Positions 38,795-51,500 of a DNA stretch of 64,000 nt are shown here, piece by piece. Each line of letters starts with the position of its first letter. The stretch's first letter is position 1. Origin of the DNA: Cristatella mucedo (Eukaryota > Bryozoa > Phylactolaemata > Cristatellidae); NCBI GenBank assembly GCA_009760855.2, contig WPIO01000051.1:92001-156000 (forward strand), in the 5' to 3' direction. The position numbers and the translations under genes are program-made. Below the pieces are notes generated by a model. It made no database searches. It worked only from the letters and a program-made list of their open reading frames with translations, and was not told the origin of the DNA.

Positions 38795-39684
38795 CGGCCG
38801 CAACTCTCGCGCGACAGCGACGGTCGACCGTCACAGGTTCCCGGCTATCGCGGGCGACAGACCCGTTGGTGCGAGGCAGTCGAGCGCCGCCGGAGCCGAC
38901 GACGCGCGGTTGTTGGGGCGTAACTGGTCGCGGTCGGAGCGTGCGGCGCTGCCCCCGTCCCCCGCGGTCAGCGGTCAACAAGCCACCAGCCTCGCCGCCA
39001 CCGCCGCCGCTGCCGAGCCGCCAGGTCTTTTTAAAGCCTAACCGCGGGCACGCGGGCGGGCTGGGCCCCGAAGCTGAGGCCGGCGCTCCGCAGCAGCCGA
39101 CGCAGTTGGCGCCTCTCGCCGCCGAAGCGCTCGCGGCTCGTCGCGCGCTCGGGCACCTGCGCTGGGCGCATCCGCTTGGACCGTGAGAGAGCGCGGCAGC
39201 GCCGGCCTACCTTGCCGAAACGAAGGTAATAGCACCGCTCCACTAACAATGCAGGAGAGTGAGCCGGCGGGGCACCGCGCCGGCTTACCTATCAGGATCG
39301 CGACCTTTGGTCACGTGGCTCACGAAGCGATGGCCGCGGATGGTGCGCGCCTCTGGCACCGCCCACCGAAAGGAGAAGATCAATGAACAGGCCTCGTGGG
39401 CGGCGGCCGTGACGCTGACAGCTCAGCGCTCCGTAACCTGCGCGCGCTTGGAGCTCGCAGGGGGGGGGGGGGGGGAGGGAGGCTTCCGCTTCAAGCCAGC
39501 GGCGCCCGCATTCAGGCATGACCAGCGAGCGAGCGCCTCGGTGACTGGCGACGCTCCATCCCAGCAGCTTACACCCTCGTAGAGGCAAGACTGTGACGAT
39601 TGCAAACAGACTCGGATCTACAGGGAAGCAGCGAGGAGTAGCCCGTCGCGACTTCCGAACGACCCGGAAATCAAACTGCGAGCC

Positions 39685-39696
39685 GAGCTCTCAGCT

Positions 39697-39766
<70 letters not shown>

Positions 39767-39779
39767 AAGCTGAGAGCTC
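39685..39779. repeat. GGC array flanked by a 12-bp inverted repeat
   Basis: GAGCTCTCAGCT (39685-39696) and its exact reverse complement (39768-39779) bracket a GGC array of about 23 units with one GGT. The whole block would fold as a stem with a GGC loop. Confidence 0.92.
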
Positions 39780-39957
39780 AGCGAACGCACGCAGCTACGG
39801 AGGAGGAAGAGGAGCTGCGCAGCCGCCGCCGCCGCCGCCGCCGCCGCCGAGTAGCGCTCAGCCGTGAGACGTCTCGCGCCAAAGCACGCAAACGAGCTAG
39901 AGACCATCGACGCCCTGACGTGGTACGCACGCCGTTCGGTCCGCCGAAAAAGCGCCG

Positions 39958-40213
39958 AAGCGATTATTGCTGCGATTATTACAGCGAATATTGCTCTGAT
40001 TATTGCGATGATTATTGCTGCGATTATTGCTGCGATTATTGTTGCGATTATTTTTGCGATTATTGCTGTGATGATTGCTGCGATGATTGCAGCGATTATT
40101 GATTATTATATTGTTGATGCGATTATTGCTGCGATTATAGCTGCGATTGTTGCTGCGATTTCTGCTGCGATTATTGCTGCGATTATTGCTGCGATTATTG
40201 CTGCGATTACAGC
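39958..40213 (+). repeat. 12-bp minisatellite (GCGATTATTGCT)n
   Basis: About 21 units with point changes and one short interruption near 40100-40115. In frame it encodes Ala-Ile-Ile-Ala repeats on the plus strand, and also on the minus strand, because the unit is nearly self-complementary in codon terms. No start context or splice support. Confidence 0.92.
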
Positions 40214-40985
40214 GAGCCGAGCGACCGAGCGCCGCTGGCGATCTCCCTCGCTCTTGGCGACCGCGGGAGTAGCACCGAGCTGAAAGCCTTCGCTCGCGTG
40301 CGACCGCAGAGCGACTCTCAGCAACAATAGTGACAATAAAACTGTTTTACTTGTTACCTTAGAGAACTAGGTGTTTTTCTAGGCCAGGCACTTATGTTGG
40401 AAAGGAGGCATTTCAACGGCTAGCGATAGCGCTTGCTGTTTCAGCATGCGTGCATACGTGCGTATACGCACTCAAAAGACCACCGACGCGGACGGTGTAG
40501 CTGCTCTCGAAGAGCAAGGGTATGCTTTTTGTTTGCTTCCAGTCTCTTCGTCAAGTCAGGGGATCTCTTGGGGCTGGAAGTGTGTCACTCCTAGCGGCAC
40601 GGACGACTGCATCGCTCGCGCATTTTCCAGAAGCGCTCTGCCCCTCGATGGAGTGGCCGCCGACAACGACGCATCGCGAGGGGCAGTGCCTAGCAGAGCC
40701 GACGGGTAGTCAGCGCTGAGGCGTGCGAGAACGAGCACCCGAACGAGCCAGCCTTAGCGGTTCGTCGGCGGCGCACGAAGCTGGTACTTACCCGACCTTC
40801 ACTCTGAATTTTCTGTTTAGAGTTTCAATGCACGAATGCAGGTCAACCCCAAACTGAGTAATCTGCAATACTCACCAGGTGCACACTTGATCAAACAATT
40901 GTTACTAGAGAATATAGCCTCTTAGATGAAGGCTACCAAGAGGCAGCATTGTGGAGTCTGACCGCTTTGAATGAATAGCATTGAT
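40214..40985. other. Non-coding transition to AT-rich DNA
   Basis: Composition falls from CpG-rich to AT-rich near 40.3 kb and again after 40.8 kb. No gene seen. Confidence 0.4.
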
Positions 40986-40989
40986 TTCA

Positions 40990-42308
40990 AAACAAATAAT
41001 AATAATGCACTTGATAATAATAATAATGCACTTGATAAAGCGCCCTCAGAGAAAACGATCTCTTTCTAGGCGCTTTTCATTTACTGCAAAGGGAAACGCG
41101 ATTGAATAGTGAGTAATATCACGCTTGATAAACAACATGAATAACATGGTTAAGGGTGACATGCACAGGGTCAATATGCAAGTGTGATTAGTGGCAGCAT
41201 GCACAGTGTCAGCACGCATAAGCACGTGAACGACGAATCACAGGGACCCACTAAATGTTGTCCTGAGTAGGTGTGTTTTCAAGTTCTTTTTAAATGTGGT
41301 CAGGTCAGGGGATGTTGTGACGCAAGTCGGAAGTGAGTACCAGGCTTTGGGAGCATACAAACTAAATGCACGGTCGCCAAAGGATTTGAGGTTTGTACGA
41401 GGTATTGGTAAACTGTTGGATTCCGAAAAGCGAGTGATACGATGCTTAGCCTGGCGGGGAGTAGATCTGAGAGATAGGCTAGAGCCAAAGAATGAAGTGA
41501 GCTAAAAGTGAGCGACAAAACCTTGAAGTCAATCCGTTGCTTGACTGGTAGCCAGTGCAGGTCGGCGAGAAGTGGCGTGATATGGTAACTGCGAGGCTCA
41601 CGACAGACAAGCCTAGCTACGGAGATTTTCACCATCTGTAATCGCTTCCGTAACTCACAGCTAGCTGGCCTACCGGCATGTGCAATCAGCAGCTGTAATC
41701 GCCTGATTGCAGCTAGGCTTGTCTGTCGTGAGCGTCGCAGTTGCCACATTACTCTACTTCTCGCCGACCTGCACTGGTTACCAGTCAAGCAACGGATTGA
41801 CTTCAAGGTTTTGTCGCTCACTTTTAGGTCTCTTCATTCTATGGCTCCAGCCTATCTTTCAGATATACTACCCCATCAGGCAAAGCATCGTACCACTCGC
41901 TTTTCGGAATCCAACAGTCTAGAAATACCTCGTACAAACCTTAAATCCTTTGGAGACCGTGCATTTAGCTCGTATGCTCCCACAGCCTGGAACTCCCTCC
42001 CGACCTGCATCAGAAGATCCCCTGACCTGACCACATTTAAAAGAAACTTAAAAACATACCTATTTAGGACAGCATTTAGTGGGTCCTTGTGATTCGTCCT
42101 CGATGTGCTTATGCGTGCTGACACTGTTCATGCTGCCACTAACCACATTTGCATGCTGACCCAGTGCATGTAACCCCTAACCATGTTATTCATTTTGTTT
42201 GTTTTTCAAGCATGATTTTACTTACTATTCTATTGCGTATCACTTTGCAGCAAATGTAAAGCGCCTAGAAAGAGATTAAGTTCTCTGAGGGCGCTTTATC
42301 AAGTGCAA

Positions 42309-42339
<31 letters not shown>

Positions 42340-42545
42340 GCACATGCCGGTAGGCCAGCTAGCAGTGAGTTACGGAAGTCAAGACGGGATGTCACAAATG
42401 CATGGACCAACTTAAACGTGGTATCCTTATCTAAACAAGCCCGAATTTGAGCAATGTTATGTAGCTAAAAGTAGGCAGACTTGACCGTAGAGCTGATGTG
42501 GTCGTCTAACGAGAGGTCACTTTGGAACACGACACCTAGATTTAT
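40990..42545 (-). mobile_element. LINE copy interrupted by a second LINE
   Basis: A minus-strand LINE begins with its 3' tail (AATAATAATGCACTTGATAA and the stem-loop at about 41035-41080) and runs to about 41644. It resumes at about 42341-42545 (CACATGCCGGTAGGCCAGCT onward), ending 5'-truncated. The middle, about 41645-42340, is a later plus-strand copy plus junction sequence. The tail motif is doubled at 41000-41040. Confidence 0.85.
41690..42340 (+). mobile_element. Young 5'-truncated LINE, nested insertion
   Basis: Plus strand. Intact C-terminal frame with SLTFRSLHSMAPAYLSDILP, FGDRAFSSYAPTAWNSLPTC and a stop after FRTAFSGSL. Then comes a 3' UTR, the stem-loop (AAAGCGCCTAGAAAGAGATT and its partner) and (ATT)n. 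It is nearly identical to the copy at 47925-48568. Its left junction carries an inverted duplication of the target flank. Confidence 0.93.
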
Positions 42546-43219
42546 AATGCGCAAGTGAAGCGCGGCTGAAATCAAGTACGAGCGACCGGGCAAGTTTGTC
42601 TTGGTTATCGCTTCCTTGATCGAGGAAGGCACGCATAGTGGGAAGGCTAGTATCCTTTATAAAGCTTATCCTCTACAGGCGCTCCACGTTTATGCATTGC
42701 CTTCCAATTCTCTGGAATGATAGCGCGTGCTTTTATACGTGTAGAATGGTCAGCGAATGCCGAAGGAATGTTATAGAATTGAAAATCCAGTGCTAAAGTG
42801 TTGACAATACAAGTGCTCTGAGCTGCTATAGTCTTGCAGCGGCGGCGAAGGATTAGCGAATGCTGCAGAAACTGCCCAAGCTTCAGCATGCAGGGGGACC
42901 CGTTTGACGCTTAGTGCTGAGCTGAGTAAACAGTACTCAGCTTCTGGTCGTGCTGCTAAAACACTCTGTCCATTTCCCTAGAAGTTTAGCGACCCGAGGC
43001 TTAACTTTCTCCACCTTTCAAGCCGTCCTTAGCTTTTCGCCCTTCTTCCTTAACTTTGCAGTTACCCAGCTCTTGCGCCCTTTGCTCGCTTTCCGACCTC
43101 CTCCGTCGCCTCCTTTCCCTAACTTACTCCTTCCATCTTCTTTCCTCTACTTCCCCAAAGGACTTCCTCCTCTACCTTTTCTCTTCCCCTTCTCGTGCTA
43201 AGTAATGCACCTCCGCTCC
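42546..43219. other. Non-coding stretch
   Basis: A pyrimidine-rich patch (43060-43195, CCTCC/CTTCC) precedes the foldback repeat. No gene seen. Confidence 0.4.
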
Positions 43220-45645
43220 ACCTATCGGGTCCCATGAATAACTGCTATAAACTGCGGTACAGCTGCCAATTCAACAATACACGTAAGAAGACTCACTCCT
43301 GTTTCGATTCTAAATCAGAAGTAATAGTGTTTTTAAGTTTGCAAACCAAAGTTCATGCAATTCCCCCTAACCGTTCTCATGCTATGGCCTCATTCGGTCC
43401 GGATAAGCAAGCCTTTTTACACGTCGAAACGGCGAAGCAGCTGCCATTTCCAAAACATGCTTGGCGAAACTGTGTTTTAATTTTAAATTATAGAAAACAG
43501 TATGCTAATTTTTACCAACAAACGTTTATGCGATTGCGCTTGTGCGTTCTCATGCTGTCATGCTATGGCCTTTCTTTAGTGGCCCGGCCCAAATAGCAGG
43601 CCAAAATATTCGAACAGCAATACAGCTGCCATTTCCACAAAGACCTTTGCGAAACAGCGGGTTTGAATGTAAATTATGGAGAACGGCATGCCACATTTGT
43701 CCACTAAATTTTAGCAGCCTAGTGCGCTTGCGCGATCTCAGCTACAGTCTCCGATGGTCCTGCCCAAATTGGCAGCCTTAAATGGTTAAAGTGCGATGCG
43801 GCTGTCATTTCAGCAAACGAGTTTGCGCCAGTGTGGTTTATAATTTATTATAATGGAGAATAACATTCTAGATTTACTCATCAAAGTGCATGTGCATGGG
43901 CTTGCCCGTTCTCGTGCTACGGTCTCCAAAGAATCGGGCCAGCCAAACTCCAACATGATCGAAACGCTCAACCTAATCAAACAGCGATATAGCTGCCATT
44001 TCCAGGGTATTGAATTAGCCAACCAAATAGCATAGCATAGTGCATGCATGGGGGTTATTATGTCATGGCCTCCGATGGCCCGGGCTAGCTAGTCTCGTTA
44101 CGTAATTGAACTGCGACACAGCGACGACTTCCACAATAAGCGTTGCCGCAACAGCGGTTTTAACTCCACAGTATGGAAAACAGTGCTCTGGAGTTACCCC
44201 ACAAACATTCATGAATTGCCCTTGCCCGTTCTCATGCAAATGCCTCCTTTTTACCGGGAAGCAGTGCAATTTTGAACTGCTATACAGCTGCCGTTTTCAT
44301 AGTTGACGTCGTGCAACTGCGGTTTTGATTCCAAGTATATACAACAGTGTTCTGAGTTTACAAACCGACTTTCGTGGCATAGCGCGTGGGCATTATCATG
44401 AAATAGCCTCCAAATGGCCTATACAGCTCTACATTTTTGGACCAAAGTGCAGCTACGATTTCAACAATAAGCATTGAAAAGCTGCGCTTTTAATTGCACA
44501 ATATAGAAACAAGTATACCTGGTTTACTCATTAAATGTCATGCAACTTCTTTGAAGCTTTATAATACTATGGCGTCTGGTGGCCCAGGCCAACGGAGGCT
44601 ATAGCATTAGAAGACGTTGCGCAATTTCATTGAATGTTTTAGGCTAATCAGAAATACTTTTTTTCATAATGTTAATCAAAACCACAGTTTTGCAAAGCAA
44701 TTGTGGACATGGCAGCCGTATCGCAGTTGAAAGATTTAAAAGGCTGACTGGCTCGGGTCATTGGAGGTCATAATGTGAGAGCGTCCATGCGCTATTCCAC
44801 GAAAATTGTTTGATAAAATTGGAACACTGCTGTCTATGTGGAATAAGAACTGCAGTGGAGTGACGCTTATTGAGAAAGTTGCAGCTATATCGCTGTTCGG
44901 ATATGTAGGAAAGCTTGCTGTTCCAGGCCATCAGAGGCCGTAGCGTGGTAATGCGAATGTGTAATCTTTTGAAATTTAGTGACTAGACACGAAACTATGT
45001 TTTCTTTAATGGGGAATCGAAACCGCAGTTGCGAGAAGCGATTTGTGGAAATTGTTGCTGCATTAAAAATATGCCTAGAGGCTTGCTGGCCTAGGCCATT
45101 TGAGGCAATATTAGAAGAACGCCCGTGTGCTATGACATGAAATTTAGTTGGTAAATCTGGAACACTTTTTACGGTGTGAAATCATAATCACAGTTGCAAA
45201 ACGCTCACTGTAGAAACGGCAGCCAGTTCGCAGTTCAATTACGTATTGAGACTGGCTGACCCGGGCCATTTAAGGCCATAGCACGAGAACGCTCATGCAC
45301 TATGCCATGAAATCTTTTGTTAAGCCCGGAATAATGCTTTCTACAATGTAGAAGCAAAACCGCAGTTGCATGACACCAATTATGGAAATGGCAGCTGCAT
45401 CGCAGTTTGAATTTGCACTGTAGCCCGAACCATCGGAGCCATTTCGTACAAACGTCGCTTGCGCAGTTGCACGAATGCTTGTGGGGGTAAAACCAGGGCA
45501 CTGTTCTCTATACTGTGGAGTCGAAATAGCAGTTGCGTAATGCTCGTTATGGACATGACTACTGCCTAGCAGTTCGTTTACGTAGGGCGGCTGGCTGGCT
45601 GGCTCGGCCCACGGAGGTCATAGCATGAGAACTCGGCCCAGGCGG
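43220..45645. repeat. Foldback structure of a ~170-bp degenerate repeat
   Basis: About eight units run forward from 43220 to 44588 (landmark CTCATGCTATGGCCTC, at about 43376, 43557, 43735, 43910, 44056, 44231, 44395, 44562). About seven run in reverse from 44589 to 45645 (GGCCATAGCACGAGAACG type, at about 44600, 44768, 44937, 45105, 45274, 45437, 45617). Each unit also has an AACTGCGATACAGCTGCCA-like block and a GCAACTGCGGTTTTG block. Units are diverged. The arrays meet tail to tail near 44588, giving a 2.4-kb imperfect palindrome. No ORF of a transposase is seen inside. Confidence 0.85.
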
Positions 45646-45890
45646 CTCTCCTCCTTCCCTCCTCCTCCTTCTTTTCGCAACTAGCACGTGGCTTTTTGTA
45701 GGTTCGTAGCACGCTTGATATGCGTCGTCTTTTTTTTAAATAAAAATGTTGTCAGTTCGGCTCTGCAAGTCAGCCGATGCGTCGTACCAAGGAAACGTGG
45801 CTGCCGTGACACCGTCTACAGCAGGATTGTTTTGCGGAGTTCCCTTAGCGAGGGTACTCCGAAAGGCGCCACGGACTCAATCATACCTTG

Positions 45891-45892
<2 letters not shown>
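45646..45892. other. Short non-coding stretch
   Basis: No recognisable feature between the foldback repeat and the CA array. Confidence 0.4.
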
Positions 45893-45987
<95 letters not shown>

Positions 45988-46043
45988 GACACACACGCAG
46001 ACACACACACGCACAGACGCACAGACGCACAGACACACACAGA

Positions 46044-46094
<51 letters not shown>
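45893..46094. repeat. (CA)n / (TA)n microsatellite
   Basis: About 90 bp of pure CA, then CA with GCA/GA interruptions, then about 10 TA units. It directly abuts the 3' end of a SINE on the minus strand, so the TA run may include the SINE tail. Confidence 0.96.
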
Positions 46095-46095
<1 letters not shown>

Positions 46096-46242
46096 CATAA
46101 TTAATTTGCATAGCGCCCTAAGAGAACTTATTCTCTATTCAGGCGCTTCACATATGCCTCGGGACTCGATCCCATGACCTCAGCCTGACATTAGTCGGGG
46201 CGAGTACCTGAGCTGCTGGACCAAACCAGCTCGGAAGCATGT
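46095..46242 (-). mobile_element. tRNA-derived SINE, family 1
   Basis: Minus strand: GAGCTGGTTTGGTCCAGCAG head, B box GGGATCGAGTCCC, then GTGAAGCGCCTGAATAGAGA and the pairing half AGGGCGCT. Same structure as the copy at 4541-4698. Confidence 0.87.
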
Positions 46243-47924
46243 GATAGCGGAGCACTCTAATCTGAGTAAGAATGGGAATAGTCTCTAATTATCTCAGCGC
46301 TGTGAGCAAATTTAAATTCTTCATCTCACGCAGAGATGCCACCGCGACATAACTCGCTCGTGCACGCGCGCATTGCACGAAAACGACAAAAATCGCCACC
46401 AGCCCGAAATACCGCTGAAATAAAATCCATGCAAAGCTCGCCAAGTTTGCGGTCGAGGCATTCAGCTTGAAAAGACGCGCAACGTGCGTGCATTGTTCCG
46501 GCATCGCTAGAGCGCGCTGCTGCTGAGAGCGCCGCTCTAGCGATGAGCAGCTGTAGTTTCCCGTTCAGCTAGTGTTCAGTCAGTTCAGTTAGTTTACGTG
46601 GACGCTTCACGAGCAGCTGCGACGAGCGGAGCGCGTTCCGCACTTTCCTCCATTCTGGTCTCCAATCTGCGTGTCGAGGCCTCGTCTGGGCTCTCAGACG
46701 ATCAGCGATCGGCTGCCTCGTCAGCACTCGCTTGTGCTCTGCCCGTTGAATCGCGATTGATCGCGGATCTGCTCGCCGTCACATTAACAGCCTGTCCTGA
46801 GAACTGTCTACTAGACCCGCCGCAACTGATCATGGACCAGCACTGATCTAATTGCTCACGCCTGAGCCGACCGACGAAGAAGCCTCACTAGACTCCGTCC
46901 AATCGCTGCCGCTGAGGTCATTTGGACAGGCAACGATCGCTTGCTTGCCTCGATTAGCCGGTTCTGCTGCGGTTCGGAAATTGAGCTCCGAGCGATACCG
47001 GCGATGCCCTGAGCGTCCAAGCACGGCTAGCGAGTCGCATATGGAGCACTCGTGGCGTATAGCAACTGAGGCACCCGGAGCAGCGCCGTGCGCAGAGCTG
47101 CCAGACTGCCGACCGGCGTCCAGCCTCAGATGCAACTGGCGGCGCCGTAGCGGCGGCGGCTCAACACTCGGATCTCCACTTCTACTTGCCTCAAAGTCTA
47201 GATTGCAACTGACTGACGCTTACGTGACTCATTTTTTATTCCGCTTGACCGAGATTGTTGCATCGCCGGCTTCTACTCTATAGAATACAGATGCCGTGAG
47301 TAATGCGAACGGTATCTTGCTGATCTAGCATGCTTCCGTTTCATTGCCCATTTTAAAAATAAAGCCACCCTGTGCCGGGTTAATAGGGAAAACCTAGAAC
47401 AACCATGATAAGGGTCAATGCTTGGCTTCGCCGCCACATTAGGCTCTAACGTAAATTACTACGGACAATTTTCAGTTGCCTTTCTAAATGCTGTCGTAGC
47501 AGCTGTATTGTCTTCTTTTTCTTCTTCAGCACCAGCAATCGTCATAGTAACGAGCTAGGCTTCAATGCGTCTCCAGACGGAATTCCGTTGACTTTCACAA
47601 CTTGGCGAAAGCGTTACCGTGACTTCGCGCACAAGAGTGTTAACAAAAATTCGTGCGGCTTCTCCAGTTCCACGGTTGCTGTATGGGTGTGGTGTAATAG
47701 CGAACCGGGTTAGAATTCTCACGGTGGTTCACGCCAACTTGGTTGTTCAGTGCTTTTTGAAAGTCTTTTTCCAACGAGTGTCAACGCTCCTAAGGAACGC
47801 TCGACGTTGCTTATCAAACCCCATTCAGTCATTGTCGGACTCGATTTAGGGCAGGCTATAGACTATAATTCAGACAAGACAATAGTCCATGCAACTGCGC
47901 TGGAATGTCTGGCTTCCCTTAATA
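46243..47924. other. Non-coding stretch with a moderate CpG patch
   Basis: 46.5-47.2 kb is CpG-enriched with open frames on both strands; I recognise no protein and see no good start. The rest is AT-rich. Confidence 0.35.
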
Positions 47925-48568
47925 ATAATAATAATAATATTGCACTTGATAAAGCGCCCTCAGAGAACTTGTTCTCTTTCTAGGCGCTTTACATTTGCTG
48001 CAAAGTGATACGCAATAGAATAGTAAGTAAAATCATGCTTGAAAAACAAACAAAATGAATAACATGGTTAGGGGTTACATGCACTGGGTCAGCATGCAAA
48101 TGTGGTTAGTGGCAGCATGAACAGTGTCAGCACGCATAAGCACATCGAGGACGAATCACAAGGACCCACTAAATGCTGTCCTAAATAGGTATGTTTTTAA
48201 GTTTCTTTTAAATGTGGTCAGGTCAGGGGATCTTCTGATGCAGGTCGGGAGGGAGTTCCAGGCTGTGGGAGCATACGAGCTAAATGCACGGTCTCCAAAG
48301 GATTTAAGGTTTGTACGAGGTATTTCTAGACTGTTGGATTCCGAAAAGCGAGTGGTACGATGCTTTGCCTGATGGGGTAGTATATCTGAAAGATAGGCTG
48401 GAGCCATAGAATGAAGAGACCTAAAAGTGAGCGACAAAACCTTGAAGTCAATCCGTTGCTTGACTGGTAACCAGTGCAGGTCGGCGAGAAGTAGAGTAAT
48501 GTGGCAACTGCGACGCTCACGACAGACAAGCCTAGCTGCAGAGTTTTGCACCAGCTGCAATCGCCTGA
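47925..48568 (-). mobile_element. Young 5'-truncated LINE
   Basis: Minus strand. C-terminal frame 48156-48560 is open (QLVQNSAARLVCRERRSCHI to FRTAFSGSL, stop), followed by the 3' UTR, stem-loop and an (ATT)n tail. An 82-residue frame on its opposite strand is identical to that of the nested copy at 41.7-42.3 kb; I notice only a couple of differences, in the stem-loop. Truncated just before LQLVQNS. Confidence 0.94.
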
Positions 48569-51500
48569 CACTTTGTACAGTGTATTGTAATCTCGTTTCT
48601 AGCTTGAGATGCAGATCGTTTTAGGCATCAAGGGAGACAGAGCTAAAGCTACAGTAGCTCGCCTGTCTCCTGTAATAAAAGTGCTGACAACCTGAGCGCC
48701 TAAGAAGGCCTGTGATCGCAGACAGCCACGTCGAAATGATGAAACAAAAATAAGGAGCTTCCACAGGAATAAAAATGCAAAGAGGATTCATTTTTAAAAC
48801 TTAGACCTAGCGAGATAGACAAGTCGTCCTCTGCTGCGTAATCTTGAAGCGACGGCGTGTGACATCCATCATTGCCACGACCATGAGCATTGGCACAAAT
48901 GGTTCGTCATCAGGCGCGTAGTGCGCATTCGTCCGTCATATGGCTCCTAGTAACACCGTCAGCAGCATTCTCGCCCAGATGCAATGCAGCAGCGTGTTCT
49001 GCATCAGAGCCTCAGACAGCGTGACTTCAAAAGTGTGAAGGTCTCGTAGTCTTGAAGCAATCTGCAACAGTCACACAGGCTCCACAAACTGGCTATAACC
49101 AGCACTGGAAGAACGACCCATTCGTTCCTCACACACTGCCAGCCAAGAGGCTGAGCTACCGCGCATCAGAACATAACCATCTGCCGTGTTCACGCATTTG
49201 TGTAAAGTCAAATGCTGGCTTCTCAAGCCGTCTCTCGGGTTTCCCTACTTCACCAGACGCAGCGTCAACAATGACAGCACCTTTGTCGCCGCCATTATCT
49301 CCCTTGGCACCTCGTAGGCTAACATTTGCCTGCTAGCTCGCGGCGCCGCATTCGTAGCAATCAAGCTCCTGCCACGAAGTGGTCTCAGCATTATTCTCAA
49401 AAGAGTTCTCGTTATTCTCGACATATAGGTAGATATTTATAATTTTAGCTTAAGACATAGACGTACTTCTGCCTTCGCTGTCCATACTCTCAAGAATAGT
49501 ACGTCAGATTGCGCTACATGCTGTACGGCCTCTGGTATGTGCGCAATGTATGTATGTATGTAATCTGTGCGCATGCCTCGTGAAATCCGTGGAGCGAGCA
49601 CGCATTCATAATTAATTTAAAGTCAGAGCGTTCTTCGCCAATTTGCTTAACTTTGAGATGAGCACGGCGTCAGAATTCACAGAAGTTCAAAAGTAAATTT
49701 TTTGTAATCCCGAATTTCGGCAGAGCACACATCTACTTCATCTTTCAAGCTCAATACCTCTCAGTACATAACTCAATAATGGAAACAAAGAAAGCTGCCG
49801 TTAGGGGTCACCAATATAGTCACACGCAATAACACTTGCGCAAGACGGCTGCTAAGAGTCGTCACTGATCGTTCAATGTTTGGCGTAAAGTCTTACAAAC
49901 GAGGAGAGGAGGCTTCTTCACTAATGTCCTTAGGCTACAAACGCACAGCGCTCGTAAGGAATCTCACAGCGTCCTTGCGGACCGTGACTAATACCAGTGA
50001 TACCCTGAGCCTTGGAGTGCGGCTAGCGACTCATGGGTGCAACACAAAAGCATGCATGCGTGAATTTGGCATGTTGGCGGAAATTAATTTGCCATGTTGG
50101 CGGAAATGGTTGGCACGGATGCAGCGAAACACGGCATCAACGAAAAGGTCCCATGCGAAAGCATTAGAGAACAAGTCGCACAACGGATTTGTTCGAAGCC
50201 CATGGAGCGACTGGCCAATTATAACGTGACATTTCCGGTTCCTAAAGGCTGCAATTCAGGCGCAGCCAATTGTTGCTAGGGCTGTCGTCATCTAGCTGAA
50301 TTGCCGTTGAAACGTTTCATTTTTAGCTTCGTCGTTCTATCCGCACTAGACAGCTAGCCGGATCCTCGTCGCAACCTTATGATGGACGCCGCAGCTGCCG
50401 CGACCGCGCTCCCTCTCTGCAGTGCCGCAGTGCCGTAGCACCGCTGAACGGCAGAGGCCGAACGGGTCTAATCTCGAGAGAGCCGACTAGTGCCGATTGG
50501 CAGGACGCTGATTAGCTGCAGAGCCGATGCATGGCCTCGGACGAGAGCCAATGAGCGCTGTCTCCGTGTCCTCGATCGCCGAAGCAGCCGACAATTAGGA
50601 CACACTATTTGGTTAATTTACTTGATGAATCTCCGCTGTAATTCCCCAAGGCCGGGAGGACAACGCGCTAGTTGGGCTGCAGAGTTTTCTATAGGGCATG
50701 CAAAGCTTAACCGGCCTGCGGTGCGCATACTTTGGCTCGCTGGTTGCTTTATCTCAGGCGGCAAAGAGGAACGTGATCGTCGGGTGCGCTAGTGCCCTAG
50801 CGCCTAGCGCACCGTCGTCGTCGGCGCTGCAGCAGCGCCGACGCGCTGCCGCCGCACCTATCTCTCAGGCTCTCGCCGCCAAGCAGCTTAGCCTAGGCTA
50901 GCGCGACGCAGCGGTGTGACGTCGTGACGTCCGGTGACGTCACAGTGACGCCCGGTGGCGGCGGTGGCGGCGGATGCCCGCCGCCGTAAAAGCAAGCCTC
51001 GCCTAGCGGAGCGAGTGAGCTCTCAGAGATGGTGCTACTTCGGCGTCCCTCGGCCGCCGAAGCTGCCGCCTCCAAACGCCGACTGCGCATTTCGACGGCA
51101 GCGGCAGGAGCGACTGGCAGTCCTAACCTCAAACTAGACCACAAGCAGTCTTCTCAGCTTGCCCGTAAGTCCGGCGGCTCTCTTCCCCTCGCTTGCTGCT
51201 GCTGGGGGAGGGGGGACCGGCCATGTTTGGTGGGCGGGGCTTCTCCGAAGCTGGTGCCGACATAGCCCGGACCGGCCGTTCGCGACGGGGTCCTGGCGAG
51301 CCAGCGAGCGAGCGATGGCTGGGCGCCATGGCTGGGCGCCGAGGAGAGCTCGCTTGGCGGCGACGGCGCTTTGCGGCGCGGCGACTGTGCGGCGCTGTCG
51401 CGTGCTCCGCGCAACTGGCCGGCGCGGCCGCGGCATCGAGCCCGACGAGCTGCCTAGCGTGACAGGAAACGGCCCGCTCGCATTAAGCGAAACGAGCTCG

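Noticed and set aside
46598-47283. Plus-strand ORFs in the 46.6-47.3 kb CpG patch as a gene
   Set aside because: The first frame has no ATG start at its 5' end, no domain is visible and splice signals are weak.
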